From an uncultured Methanomassiliicoccales archaeon (lineage in GTDB: Archaea > Thermoplasmatota > Thermoplasmata > SG8-5): a stretch of DNA of 14,181 bases. This document shows, piece after piece, positions 6,942-13,772 of this stretch. A model generated the notes under the pieces. It saw only the letters and a program-made list of their open reading frames with translations. It had not been told where the DNA came from and did no database searches. Position 1 is the stretch's first letter. Each line of letters opens with the position of its first letter. The position numbers and the translations under genes are program-made. The stretch is taken from contig CALKWP010000073.1 of assembly GCA_938004075.1 (NCBI GenBank), positions 1 to 14,181 of the forward strand, given 5' to 3'.

Positions 6942-9415
6942 TCCTTCACCCTCTCATTCAAGTAATTTTCCATATAGTGAATTGTTTTATTTAAAGCCTC
7001 GCCGAGGTCCGTCAGGACCGCATCCGCGCCAGCTATACTGCCGGATTCGCCAAGGTCCTCCAGGCGGGATGCGAGTTCGCTCACTTTGTACGCGGAGAGG
7101 TTTGCAGAAACCCCCTTCAGCGAATGGGCGGATCGTTCCAGTTCCGCAGGCGCATTGTCTCGGATAGCCCTCTCGATCCGCGCGAGGTGCTCTCTCGATT
7201 CCTCGAGATACATCTTCAGGAGTTGGCGGATGAGATCTGTATCGTTGTTGACGCGGGCTTTGAAGTCATCCATGTTCACCCATTCTTCCAATGAAGTCTT
7301 GGCCTGAGTCTCGCTTGGTTCCCTCGGCGACATGTCCGATGTGAAGGCGCGGACCAAATCGAAGAAAGCTCCGATATCGATCGGCTCGGGGATGTAACCG
7401 TCCATGCCGGCTGCCAGGAACCTCTCCCGGTCGCCCCTCAGTGCATGGCCCGTCACCGCTATTATTGGCGTATGGGTTGCCGTATTTTTCTCCAGCTCCC
7501 TTATGCGCTTTGTGGTCTCCACACCATCCATGCCAGGCATCTGTATGTCCATCAGTATTATATCTGGGACTTCTCTCTTGAAAGCCGCGAGCATGTCAAT
7601 GCCATTGTCAACGGTGGTCACGGTGGCGCCGATCTTCGCCAGCAGGTTGTTCATCAGGATGCGGTTAACTTCATTGTCATCGGCTAGATACACCGTCAGA
7701 CCGGTAGGGATCCCGCTGGCTTCTATCGCGCCTTTCCTCTCTTCCTGCCTCGCAGCTGAATGTTCTCCCTGTCTGAATATGGCAGTGAAGAAGAAGGTGC
7801 TGCCCTTTCCGGGCGATGAGGTCACCCAGATTTGCCCACCCATCATCTTAACCAGACTCTTTGAGATAGTCAGGCCGAGGCCTGTGCCGCCATAGAGCCT
7901 GGTCGTCGAGCCATCGACCTGGCTGAACGCCTCGAAGATCTGATCTGTTTTGTTCTTGGCTATACCTATCCCGGTGTCCGCGACGCTGAACATTATGGTA
8001 ATCCCGGCCCCACTTCCTGCCGGGCCTGGCTCCGCTTTGAGCGTGATGCTGCCCTTCGATGTGAATTTGATAGCGTTCCTCAGCAAGTTCATCAGGACCT
8101 GTTTGAGCCTGACAGGGTCTCCCGCGAGATTCCTTTCAACATCGTGATGGATGGCTGCGACCAGTTTCACTCCCTTGTCCGTCGCATCGTTCGAGAACAG
8201 TACTTTCATCTCCTCGAATATCGCATCCAGATTGAAGTCCACTTGCTCCAACTTCAGCTTTCCAGCCTCGATCTTTGAGAAATCAAGGATGTCGTCGATT
8301 ATCCTGGTAAGCGTCTGAGCGGACGAGTTGGCATGCAGCAGGTACTCCCTGCTTGCAGGTGAAATCTCAGAATCCAAGGTGAGCGAGATCATACCCGTGA
8401 TCCCATTTATCGGGGTCCGTATCTCGTGGCTCATGTTCGCCAGAAACTCGGACTTGGCCCTTGTGGCCGACTCCGCTGTGTGCATGGCCTTCACTATGTC
8501 CCTCTCAAGCCGTTTCCGGGAGATGTCCAGTCTGTGCAGGAAGAGCGCGTTCAACCAGATAATTACGGTCAACGATATTATGGTCGTGAACACCATAAGT
8601 GATACTCCGATATTTATCGAGAAAAGTCCGATGATCTCCGCGACGAGCCTGAACCAACCGATGATCAAAGGCACCGCGACGGCCATAGGCAACAAACGCC
8701 TGGCCATCACCCCTCCTAGTGTATTGCTGGTCAATATCTTCATGAGCCCGTCGTTCGGCCGTGAGAGAAGCAGGCTGAAATTCAGGATGATGCAGGCTAT
8801 GGTGGTGGAGAAAGTCATCTGGGTGTAGGAGGATACGTCGTATAGCGAGTCAACGCCGTAAAGGTACCCTATCAGGCTAAGGCCTCCAAGGAGGATGCCG
8901 ACCACAGTGAGCGATTGGGACAATGTCATCCATTTCCTATAGTATACCAGTAGAGTGGAGGACCCTATCAGGATGAAATTTATAGCAGCGAGAAGGGTCA
9001 TTCGGCCTGGAGGGAAGGTTCCTGGTGTGCTTATCTCCTCTTTGAATAGCAATTCGTCTATCCCAATATTGATGGAGAATGCGTACTCCAGGGTTGTCAG
9101 CACTGCAACGGCGATCACGATTGAGCAAATGAGGAGAATAACAACACGGCATTTGCTTTTCTGTTTCTCGAGGATACTAAAAAATATAGCCAGCCCGCTC
9201 AATATGAAGAGGATGGCAGCATTTGCCGTCATTGGATCAGCATTAGGGAAGAATGATTTGAAATACCCGACATCAAGGATCCAGCCTACCAGCACAAGCA
9301 TGGCAAGCACCACTGTGATCGCACTCAGCCAGAGCGAAAACCTAACAATCTTTCCCTTCAGACAATCTTTGTCCCCGGCTGGCAACAATAATTTTCTAAC
9401 GCTTCCTGATCTCAT
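6938..9415 (-). CDS. Membrane hybrid histidine kinase (8TM - HisKA - HATPase - REC - HPt)
   Basis: This 825-residue tripartite sensor kinase has about eight hydrophobic segments at roughly 24-292, with no large external domain, so it likely senses within or near the membrane. The kinase core has H330 in SHEIRTP, N447 in the N-box, DTGIG (480-484) and GGTGLGL (509-515). The receiver has DD 579-580, phosphoacceptor D623 and T655, but the usual conserved Lys is E677 in YIPEPID. The HPt domain has H764 in AHSLKG. The order is that of ArcB/BarA-type bacterial phosphorelay kinases. The ATG overlaps the pyruvate kinase stop (TGATG). Residues 5-20 resemble the U32 protein N-terminus (LLLPAGDKD), an oddity described in the findings; a downstream start cannot be excluded. 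HPt could pass phosphate to the two response regulators that follow. Confidence 0.95.
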   Translation of the reverse strand: MRSGSVRKLLLPAGDKDCLKGKIVRFSLWLSAITVVLAMLVLVGWILDVGYFKSFFPNADPMTANAAILFILSGLAIFFSILEKQKSKCRVVILLICSIVIAVAVLTTLEYAFSINIGIDELLFKEEISTPGTFPPGRMTLLAAINFILIGSSTLLVYYRKWMTLSQSLTVVGILLGGLSLIGYLYGVDSLYDVSSYTQMTFSTTIACIILNFSLLLSRPNDGLMKILTSNTLGGVMARRLLPMAVAVPLIIGWFRLVAEIIGLFSINIGVSLMVFTTIISLTVIIWLNALFLHRLDISRKRLERDIVKAMHTAESATRAKSEFLANMSHEIRTPINGITGMISLTLDSEISPASREYLLHANSSAQTLTRIIDDILDFSKIEAGKLKLEQVDFNLDAIFEEMKVLFSNDATDKGVKLVAAIHHDVERNLAGDPVRLKQVLMNLLRNAIKFTSKGSITLKAEPGPAGSGAGITIMFSVADTGIGIAKNKTDQIFEAFSQVDGSTTRLYGGTGLGLTISKSLVKMMGGQIWVTSSPGKGSTFFFTAIFRQGEHSAARQEERKGAIEASGIPTGLTVYLADDNEVNRILMNNLLAKIGATVTTVDNGIDMLAAFKREVPDIILMDIQMPGMDGVETTKRIRELEKNTATHTPIIAVTGHALRGDRERFLAAGMDGYIPEPIDIGAFFDLVRAFTSDMSPREPSETQAKTSLEEWVNMDDFKARVNNDTDLIRQLLKMYLEESREHLARIERAIRDNAPAELERSAHSLKGVSANLSAYKVSELASRLEDLGESGSIAGADAVLTDLGEALNKTIHYMENYLNERVKE

Positions 9416-10863
9416 CAGACATTCCCCAGCTTATCCCATCTTCCGGAGCCAACCCTCTGCACTTTTATCAGATTGGACATCCCCTCGGTTGAGAGCGGCA
9501 CGCCGGCTGTTATAACGCAGATGTCTCCCTTCTTCAGCAATTTTCCATGCCGAACCGTTCGCTCGACAAGGGCGATGACATCATCCGTGCTGTCCGCCCT
9601 CTCGATGACGCTCGGCTCAACGCCGCGGTAGAGCGCCATCCTCCTAACTGAGCCAGCATTCGGGGAAAGCGCCAATATGGTCATCTGAGGCCTGTATTTT
9701 GACATCACCCTTGCCGTGGCTCCCCCCATGGTGAATGCGATTATGGCCTTTGCCCTCACATTGTGCGCGATGGCGACCGCCGCATGACCGACCGTATTTG
9801 TGATCAGGAGGTTCTCCCGAAGGTCAGAATGCAGCCCCGCATCCCAATGTACGCCGCTTTCGGTCTTGGCAGCGACCTTGGCCATCATTTTAACCGCCTC
9901 TACCGGATATTTTCCGACAGCGGTTTCGCCTGAAAGCATCAAAACATCGGTGCCATCCAGAACGGCATTGGCGATATCGAGGACTTCGGCCCTTGTCGGC
10001 GTGGGGTTCCAGGTCATGGATTCAAGCATCTGGGTGGCGGTGATGACCATTTTGGAGCACTGCGTGCACTTTGCGATTATCTCTTTCTGTATCTGCGGGA
10101 TCTCCTCCAGCGGCATCTCAACGCCCAGGTCGCCCCTGGCAATCATGATGCCATCGGCAACATCCAGTATCTTATCGATCTGCGCCACGGCCTCAGCCTT
10201 CTCAATCTTCGCAATTATATGAGCCTTCGAGCCATGCCTGTCGACAAAGCGCCTCACATCCTTGACATCCTCTGCGGACCGGACAAAGGAGATGGCCACG
10301 AAATCCGCATCATGATCAAGCCCGAACTTCAGGTCTTTCCAGTCTTTGTCCGTAAGCCCGCGCTTCGAGTTCCTGGCCCGGTAGTTCATTCCTTTATGGC
10401 TTTGAAGAACGCCTCCGCGAACGATCAGGCAATCAACGTCACGCCCTCTCAATTTCATTACTTTCAGGCTCATCTGGCCATCGGACAAAAGTATCTCGTC
10501 CCCTGCTGTGACCTCTTTCGGAAAGTCCGGGTTCTGGGTTGGAATGACCATTGCGTTGCCAATCACTTTTTTTGTGGTGATAGTAATCCTGCTTCCCGGT
10601 TTGAGGAAAACTCCACCCATCTCCATCTCCCCAACCCTCGTTTTAGGGCCCTGCAGGTCTATCACAACAGCAATCGGCACCTTGAGGTCCCGCGACACAT
10701 CTCTCACGTTCTCGATGACCTCTGCGTGCTCCTCGTACGTGCCATGACTGAAATTGATCCTCGCCCCGTCCATCCCTGCCCTGGCCAACTTCATCAATGT
10801 CGTTTTCGAGCTTGAGGCCGGGCCTATGGTGCAAAGTATCTTGGTGCGCTTTTTCAAATCCAT
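9415..10863 (-). CDS. pyk: Pyruvate kinase
   Basis: This enzyme transfers phosphate from PEP to ADP, giving pyruvate and ATP. From ATG 10863 it has 482 residues and a normal N-terminus, KKRTKILCTIGPAS. Active-site elements are R35 in ARINFSHG, K219 and E221 in IAKIEKAEA, the metal and substrate loop ARGDLG (242-247), ATQMLESM (276-283) and SGETAVGKYP (311-320). The complete C-terminal domain ends VGSGRWDKLGNV. At the position that distinguishes K+-dependent (Glu) from K+-independent (Lys) enzymes it has GPK (K74), suggesting K+ independence. ATG 10950 in the same frame would add 29 residues unlike the family. It lies only about 13 bases from a predicted transcription start, so it remains possible. 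The stop overlaps the kinase ATG, so a central glycolytic enzyme leads a signalling operon. Confidence 0.95.
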   Translation of the reverse strand: MDLKKRTKILCTIGPASSSKTTLMKLARAGMDGARINFSHGTYEEHAEVIENVRDVSRDLKVPIAVVIDLQGPKTRVGEMEMGGVFLKPGSRITITTKKVIGNAMVIPTQNPDFPKEVTAGDEILLSDGQMSLKVMKLRGRDVDCLIVRGGVLQSHKGMNYRARNSKRGLTDKDWKDLKFGLDHDADFVAISFVRSAEDVKDVRRFVDRHGSKAHIIAKIEKAEAVAQIDKILDVADGIMIARGDLGVEMPLEEIPQIQKEIIAKCTQCSKMVITATQMLESMTWNPTPTRAEVLDIANAVLDGTDVLMLSGETAVGKYPVEAVKMMAKVAAKTESGVHWDAGLHSDLRENLLITNTVGHAAVAIAHNVRAKAIIAFTMGGATARVMSKYRPQMTILALSPNAGSVRRMALYRGVEPSVIERADSTDDVIALVERTVRHGKLLKKGDICVITAGVPLSTEGMSNLIKVQRVGSGRWDKLGNV

Positions 10864-10984
10864 CACCGGCCTTGAAGCGGCGGTTGACAATATCAAGGTT
10901 TGCACCGCTGCGCTATCGAGCGCTCGAGATGGAGGCTGCCGCCGCTGCATCAGGCGGCCGGCAATCTTATTCCTGTCCAGACAT

Positions 10985-10994
10985 TGATATTTAT
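10985..10994 (-). promoter_or_regulatory. Candidate TATA box for pyk operon
   Basis: GATAAATATC on the minus strand predicts a transcription start near 10963. Another candidate, TTTTTTAATA, lies at 11006-11015 and would start near 10984. Either would give pyk a leader of roughly 100 bases to ATG 10863, or a short one to ATG 10950. The choice between them cannot be made from sequence alone. Confidence 0.4.
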
Positions 10995-11054
10995 CTATCC
11001 GATTGTATTAAAAAAGCCATCCAACATTTATCTCTCCCGCAAATAAAATTATTC

Positions 11055-11068
11055 TTATCGACCGATAA
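11055..11068. repeat. Short dyad TTATCG-AC-CGATAA
   Basis: A perfect 6+6 inverted repeat with a 2-base spacer sits in the centre of the divergent AT-rich region and overlaps a plus-strand TATA-like element at 11064-11073. It could be an operator, but in AT-rich DNA a 6-base dyad can arise by chance. Confidence 0.3.
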
Positions 11069-11073
11069 AAATA
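11064..11073 (+). promoter_or_regulatory. Candidate TATA box for the CPHC-motif gene
   Basis: GATAAAAATA predicts a transcription start near 11095, about 120 bases before the coding region that starts at 11216 or 11228. No TATA-like element lies closer, because 11160-11215 is GC-rich. Confidence 0.35.
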
Positions 11074-11215
11074 AGTACGAGTTCTGCATAAGGTACCGTT
11101 CCTGCGGAGGGATGCACTTGACAGGAGTATGTGAAAACGCGATTGTGCTAGTGGAAACTATGGTGGTTTGTTGGAACCGGGCGGCGGGGAATGGGATTGA
11201 GGAAATTGCAGCCAG

Positions 11216-11887
11216 GTGGTGGATTCAGTGAGGGAGAACAGGATAATAGACCTGCACAGGGCGAGGGAAGTGATACTTGAGATGGTGGCGAAGGACAGCG
11301 CCGATTTCAGCATGACGCTCAACGAGAAGCATCGGGAGGAGTTCGTTGATGTTCGCGTGGAGTACGCGATATGCGGCGTTCATTACGTGAAGAGTGATTG
11401 CTCGTTGAAGCTAATACTGAACATCAACAGGATGAGCCCGCCCGAGGTGGACGTGAATTATGATCGCTTCCACGATGCGCTGATGCAGGACATCCCGCGG
11501 AACCTGCCATTCCTGGTGAAGGATACTTACTCAATATCATTCGACATGAACTCCATCAGGGACGTCAACAAGCAATCCACGCTGGGGCAGTTCAGGGAGG
11601 AGCTGGGCATGGCGATAGAGATGCATGAGCTTTCGATGGACGATGCGCTTCCGGTGCTGCTGGATTACATCGACGAATCGCTGAAAGAATCCTCCTATGA
11701 TTCGATCGAGGATATGCGGGAGAAGAAGGCCAAGCCGAGGCGGCCGAACCCCCCGGTGCTGGAGATAATGCCTCCCGGCGTCCCATGCCCGCACTGCAAT
11801 GGCAGGCTGTCGGAGGAGGCGCTGCACCAGCTGTTGATGAAGCTTTACATGAGGCATAGGTCGAGAAGGGACAGGCATGATCTATGA
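11216..11887 (+). CDS. Uncharacterised protein with a single CPHC motif
   Basis: I do not recognise this 223-residue protein. It is soluble, with no signal peptide or membrane segment. Residues 1-100 look like a mixed alpha/beta domain rich in hydrophobic strands (VDVRVEYAI, CSLKLILNI). The middle is acidic and helical (about 120-165). A basic Pro-rich stretch (KKAKPRRPNPP, about 169-179) precedes CPHCN (191-195) and a basic tail ending MRHRSRRDRHDL. One CxxC pair is half a zinc site, so a dimer or another ligand would be needed. The start is uncertain among GTG codons: 11216 gives the longest frame, while GTG 11228 has a better purine-rich upstream site (AGGTGG at 11214-11219) and forms a GTGA overlap with a short upstream ORF. 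Base composition and length support a real gene. No neighbour suggests a role. Confidence 0.75.
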   Translation: MVDSVRENRIIDLHRAREVILEMVAKDSADFSMTLNEKHREEFVDVRVEYAICGVHYVKSDCSLKLILNINRMSPPEVDVNYDRFHDALMQDIPRNLPFLVKDTYSISFDMNSIRDVNKQSTLGQFREELGMAIEMHELSMDDALPVLLDYIDESLKESSYDSIEDMREKKAKPRRPNPPVLEIMPPGVPCPHCNGRLSEEALHQLLMKLYMRHRSRRDRHDL

Positions 11888-12006
11888 GTCAGCGCAGTGC
11901 CCCAGATGCCCAATGCCATCACCTTACAGAACTCATCAGGTTATATGATGTAGCATATTCTGTAAGACAACCATATATTGTCAAACAAAAACGCAGCGGC
12001 GCAAAT

Positions 12007-12013
12007 TTTATAA
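12007..12013 (+). promoter_or_regulatory. TATA box for the two-winged-helix gene
   Basis: TTTATAA, within ATTTTATAAG, lies in an otherwise moderate-GC gap and predicts a transcription start near 12037, 14 bases before ATG 12051. There is no Shine-Dalgarno sequence. Confidence 0.6.
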
Positions 12014-12050
12014 GCTGGCTCGCTTTATTACTCTTTGCGATGGTGCAGAA

Positions 12051-12953
12051 ATGCCAAAAAATGTAGATAAATTAACTCTGATGGAATCCAAGATACTCGA
12101 GCTCGGAAAGAAGCAGCACGAGAAGGGCTACCAGGGCGGCAGCTTCACGCCCGGCTTTATACGCAAGGAGACCGAGTACGGCTACAGGGCCATCAATGTC
12201 GCGCTGGAATCGCTCATCGCCCTCGAGCTGGTTGAGAAGACAGTCACGAACACGTTCAGGAACGGTACCCTGGTGGAGCTGGACGTTTACAAGATAACCG
12301 AGGATGGAATTCAAATGCTGGAAAAGGTGAAGGCCGGTGAGATTCCCGTCACCGGAAAAGAACCTCCGAAGCAGGCGCCGCTTGTCTCCGAGCCCAGGAC
12401 ATATTCCAAGCCATGGGATTCTCCCAAGCCGAGGGAGGCACCGAAGCCCAGGTACGAGTCCAGGCCGGTTCCGAATTATGATATGGAGCACAGCATCAAG
12501 TCGCTGGAGATTACTGTCCGGGCAATGGCCGAGGAGATCAGGGTTCTGAAGTCCAGGATGGAAGCCATGTCCGCGAAGGTTCACGCTCCCGCGCCGTCGC
12601 CGGCGGTCCATCAGCCCCAGGTTGCCGCCCCCGTTCCGAAGAAGAAAGCCAAATCCATGGATTCCGGGGCAATGGTTCATCGTGTAATGCTTCTGAAGGC
12701 GGTCATCGAGCTCAGTTCCAAGCAGCACAATGTTCTGGCCGATGATGTTAAAGAGAAGTATTTCGCGGATTGCGAAGCCAAAGGGATAAAGCCCAAGGGC
12801 ACCAGCCAGTTCACTCCCTTCCTCAAGCGATTGGAGGTCGAGGGATTACTCTCCCTGAAAAGAGTGGGCTGCAAGAACCTTGGCATCAAGGGCCAGGGCT
12901 CCAGGGTCGTTGTGAAGGCGACGCAGGAAGGCCTGGAACTTTTGCAGCAGTGA
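12051..12953 (+). CDS. Two-winged-helix DNA-binding-like protein with Pro-rich linker
   Basis: This 300-residue protein has three parts. Residues 8-95 look like a winged helix: MESKILELGKKQ, a helix pair with GYRAINVALESLIALELVEK, then a beta wing with VYKITEDGIQMLEKV. Residues 105-142 are a Pro/Lys/Arg-rich linker, and about 146-176 form a short coiled coil. A second Ala/Pro-rich linker leads to 208-300, where the pattern KAVIELSSK..L..DVKEKYF..CEAKGIKP....QFTPFLKRLEVEGLLSLKR resembles the winged-helix domain at the C-terminus of archaeal Orc1/Cdc6. No AAA+ ATPase domain is present. A role as a chromatin, replication or transcription factor is inferred only from fold-like patterns. The TATA at 12007-12013 supports ATG 12051. 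An overlapping 8-codon ORF starts at 12040. Confidence 0.8.
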   Translation: MPKNVDKLTLMESKILELGKKQHEKGYQGGSFTPGFIRKETEYGYRAINVALESLIALELVEKTVTNTFRNGTLVELDVYKITEDGIQMLEKVKAGEIPVTGKEPPKQAPLVSEPRTYSKPWDSPKPREAPKPRYESRPVPNYDMEHSIKSLEITVRAMAEEIRVLKSRMEAMSAKVHAPAPSPAVHQPQVAAPVPKKKAKSMDSGAMVHRVMLLKAVIELSSKQHNVLADDVKEKYFADCEAKGIKPKGTSQFTPFLKRLEVEGLLSLKRVGCKNLGIKGQGSRVVVKATQEGLELLQQ

Positions 12954-12957
12954 GAAC

Positions 12958-12965
12958 TTTTTAAA
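12958..12965 (+). promoter_or_regulatory. TATA box for the SagB-type nitroreductase gene
   Basis: TTTTTAAA begins 4 bases after the preceding stop codon and predicts a start near 12988, about 6 bases before ATG 12995. The mRNA is therefore essentially leaderless, and the gene is transcribed separately from its upstream neighbour. Confidence 0.65.
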
Positions 12966-12994
12966 CCTCCGCGCCAATTCTGGGTCGTGATACC

Positions 12995-13729
12995 ATGAGC
13001 CGGGAATACCTCAAGGACAGCGGCAGGAAGACATTCGATTTCTCGAAGACCGACCAGAACAGGGGTGTGCCGATGCCTCCAATCCAGAAGCCCGTCCCGA
13101 AGGGCGCCAAGGTCATCCAGCTACCCGAATTTCCCAAGACGATTGGAAAGACCCAACTGAGAAAGGTAATTGCCGGGAGGAAGTCCCGCCGCTCCTTCCT
13201 CAAGGGACCCATCTCTCTTGAAGAGCTTTCATTTTTGCTCTGGACCACACAGGGCGTCAGGGACGGCGAGAACCCGGCGCGCATCTATCGGAACGTCCCG
13301 TCGGCCGGGAACAGGCATGCGTTCGAGACATATCTGGCTGTTTTCAACGTTGACGGGCTTTCCAAGGGCATTTACAGGTACCTTCCGCTGGAGCACGCTA
13401 TCGTGCTGCAATGCAATCCCCGGGGCCTGGAATCCAAAGTCTCCAAGGGCTGCTTCGGGCAAAAATTCGCAGGATCCAGCGCAGCCACTTTCATCTGGAC
13501 CACGATACCCTACCGCATGGAATGGCGTTATGGTGACACTTCCCACAAAGTGATTGCCCTGGACGCGGGCCATGTCTGCCAGAACCTATATCTGGGGTGC
13601 GAGTCCATCGGATGCGGGACCTGCGCCATTGCCGCCTACGACCAGGAGGCTATGGATGAGTTGCTTGGCCTGGACGGCCGTGACGAGTTCGTCATTTACA
13701 TCGCACCGGTCGGGAAAGTCGAAGATTGA
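12995..13729 (+). CDS. SagB-type nitroreductase-family oxidoreductase
   Basis: This 244-residue protein is an FMN-dependent nitroreductase-fold enzyme of the SagB/ThcOx-like subgroup. Supporting motifs are MPPIQKP near the N-terminus (27-33), R65/R66/S67 in the flavin-phosphate region RKSRRSF, the LEELSFLLWTTQGV helix (75-88), PSAG (102-105), YRYLP (127-131), the subgroup hallmark DAGHVCQNLYL (190-200) and GLDGRDEFVIY near the end. Subgroup members include the azoline oxidases of RiPP pathways, but many archaeal and bacterial copies stand alone. No cyclodehydratase (YcaO) or precursor peptide is visible nearby, so the substrate is unknown. C195, C202, C207 and C210 make the C-terminal third unusually cysteine-rich. 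It is probably cytoplasmic and transcribed from its own TATA box. Confidence 0.9.
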   Translation: MSREYLKDSGRKTFDFSKTDQNRGVPMPPIQKPVPKGAKVIQLPEFPKTIGKTQLRKVIAGRKSRRSFLKGPISLEELSFLLWTTQGVRDGENPARIYRNVPSAGNRHAFETYLAVFNVDGLSKGIYRYLPLEHAIVLQCNPRGLESKVSKGCFGQKFAGSSAATFIWTTIPYRMEWRYGDTSHKVIALDAGHVCQNLYLGCESIGCGTCAIAAYDQEAMDELLGLDGRDEFVIYIAPVGKVED

Positions 13730-13739
13730 AACGCGTCAA

Positions 13740-13748
13740 CAATAAAAT
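13740..13748 (+). promoter_or_regulatory. TATA box for the PHP-domain gene
   Basis: The AT-rich element AACAATAAAATA centres about 27-28 bases before ATG 13773, the spacing expected for a leaderless transcript. No Shine-Dalgarno sequence is visible. Confidence 0.55.
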
Positions 13749-13772
13749 ACAACTCTATCTATACCTATATCA

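Larger units (their letters stand above)
10864..11215. other. Divergent intergenic region between pyk operon and plus-strand genes
   Basis: The part next to pyk (10864-10980) is GC-rich and could be leader or the 29-residue N-extension from ATG 10950. The AT-rich core (about 10983-11075) holds several TATA-like elements on both strands and a short dyad. The part at 11100-11215 is GC-rich, with a possible 39-codon ORF (11112-11231). No RNA gene or terminator is evident. Confidence 0.6.

Noticed and set aside
10864..10950. N-terminal extension of pyruvate kinase from ATG 10950
   Set aside because: The 29 added residues are unlike the family N-terminus, which begins at ATG 10863. It is kept as an alternative because a TATA-like element fits it.
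11888..12050. Possible small RNA or tRNA gene in the gap before the winged-helix gene
   Set aside because: No cloverleaf, box elements or stable hairpin found by eye; only a TATA box and AT-rich DNA.
12072..12728. Long antisense ORF (218 codons) opposite the winged-helix gene
   Set aside because: Arg/Leu/Gly-rich translation without recognisable motifs, fully inside a well-supported gene with its own promoter; a shadow frame.
12995..13729. RiPP azole biosynthesis cluster
   Set aside because: Only the SagB-like oxidoreductase is present. No YcaO, E1-like protein or precursor peptide was found within the window.
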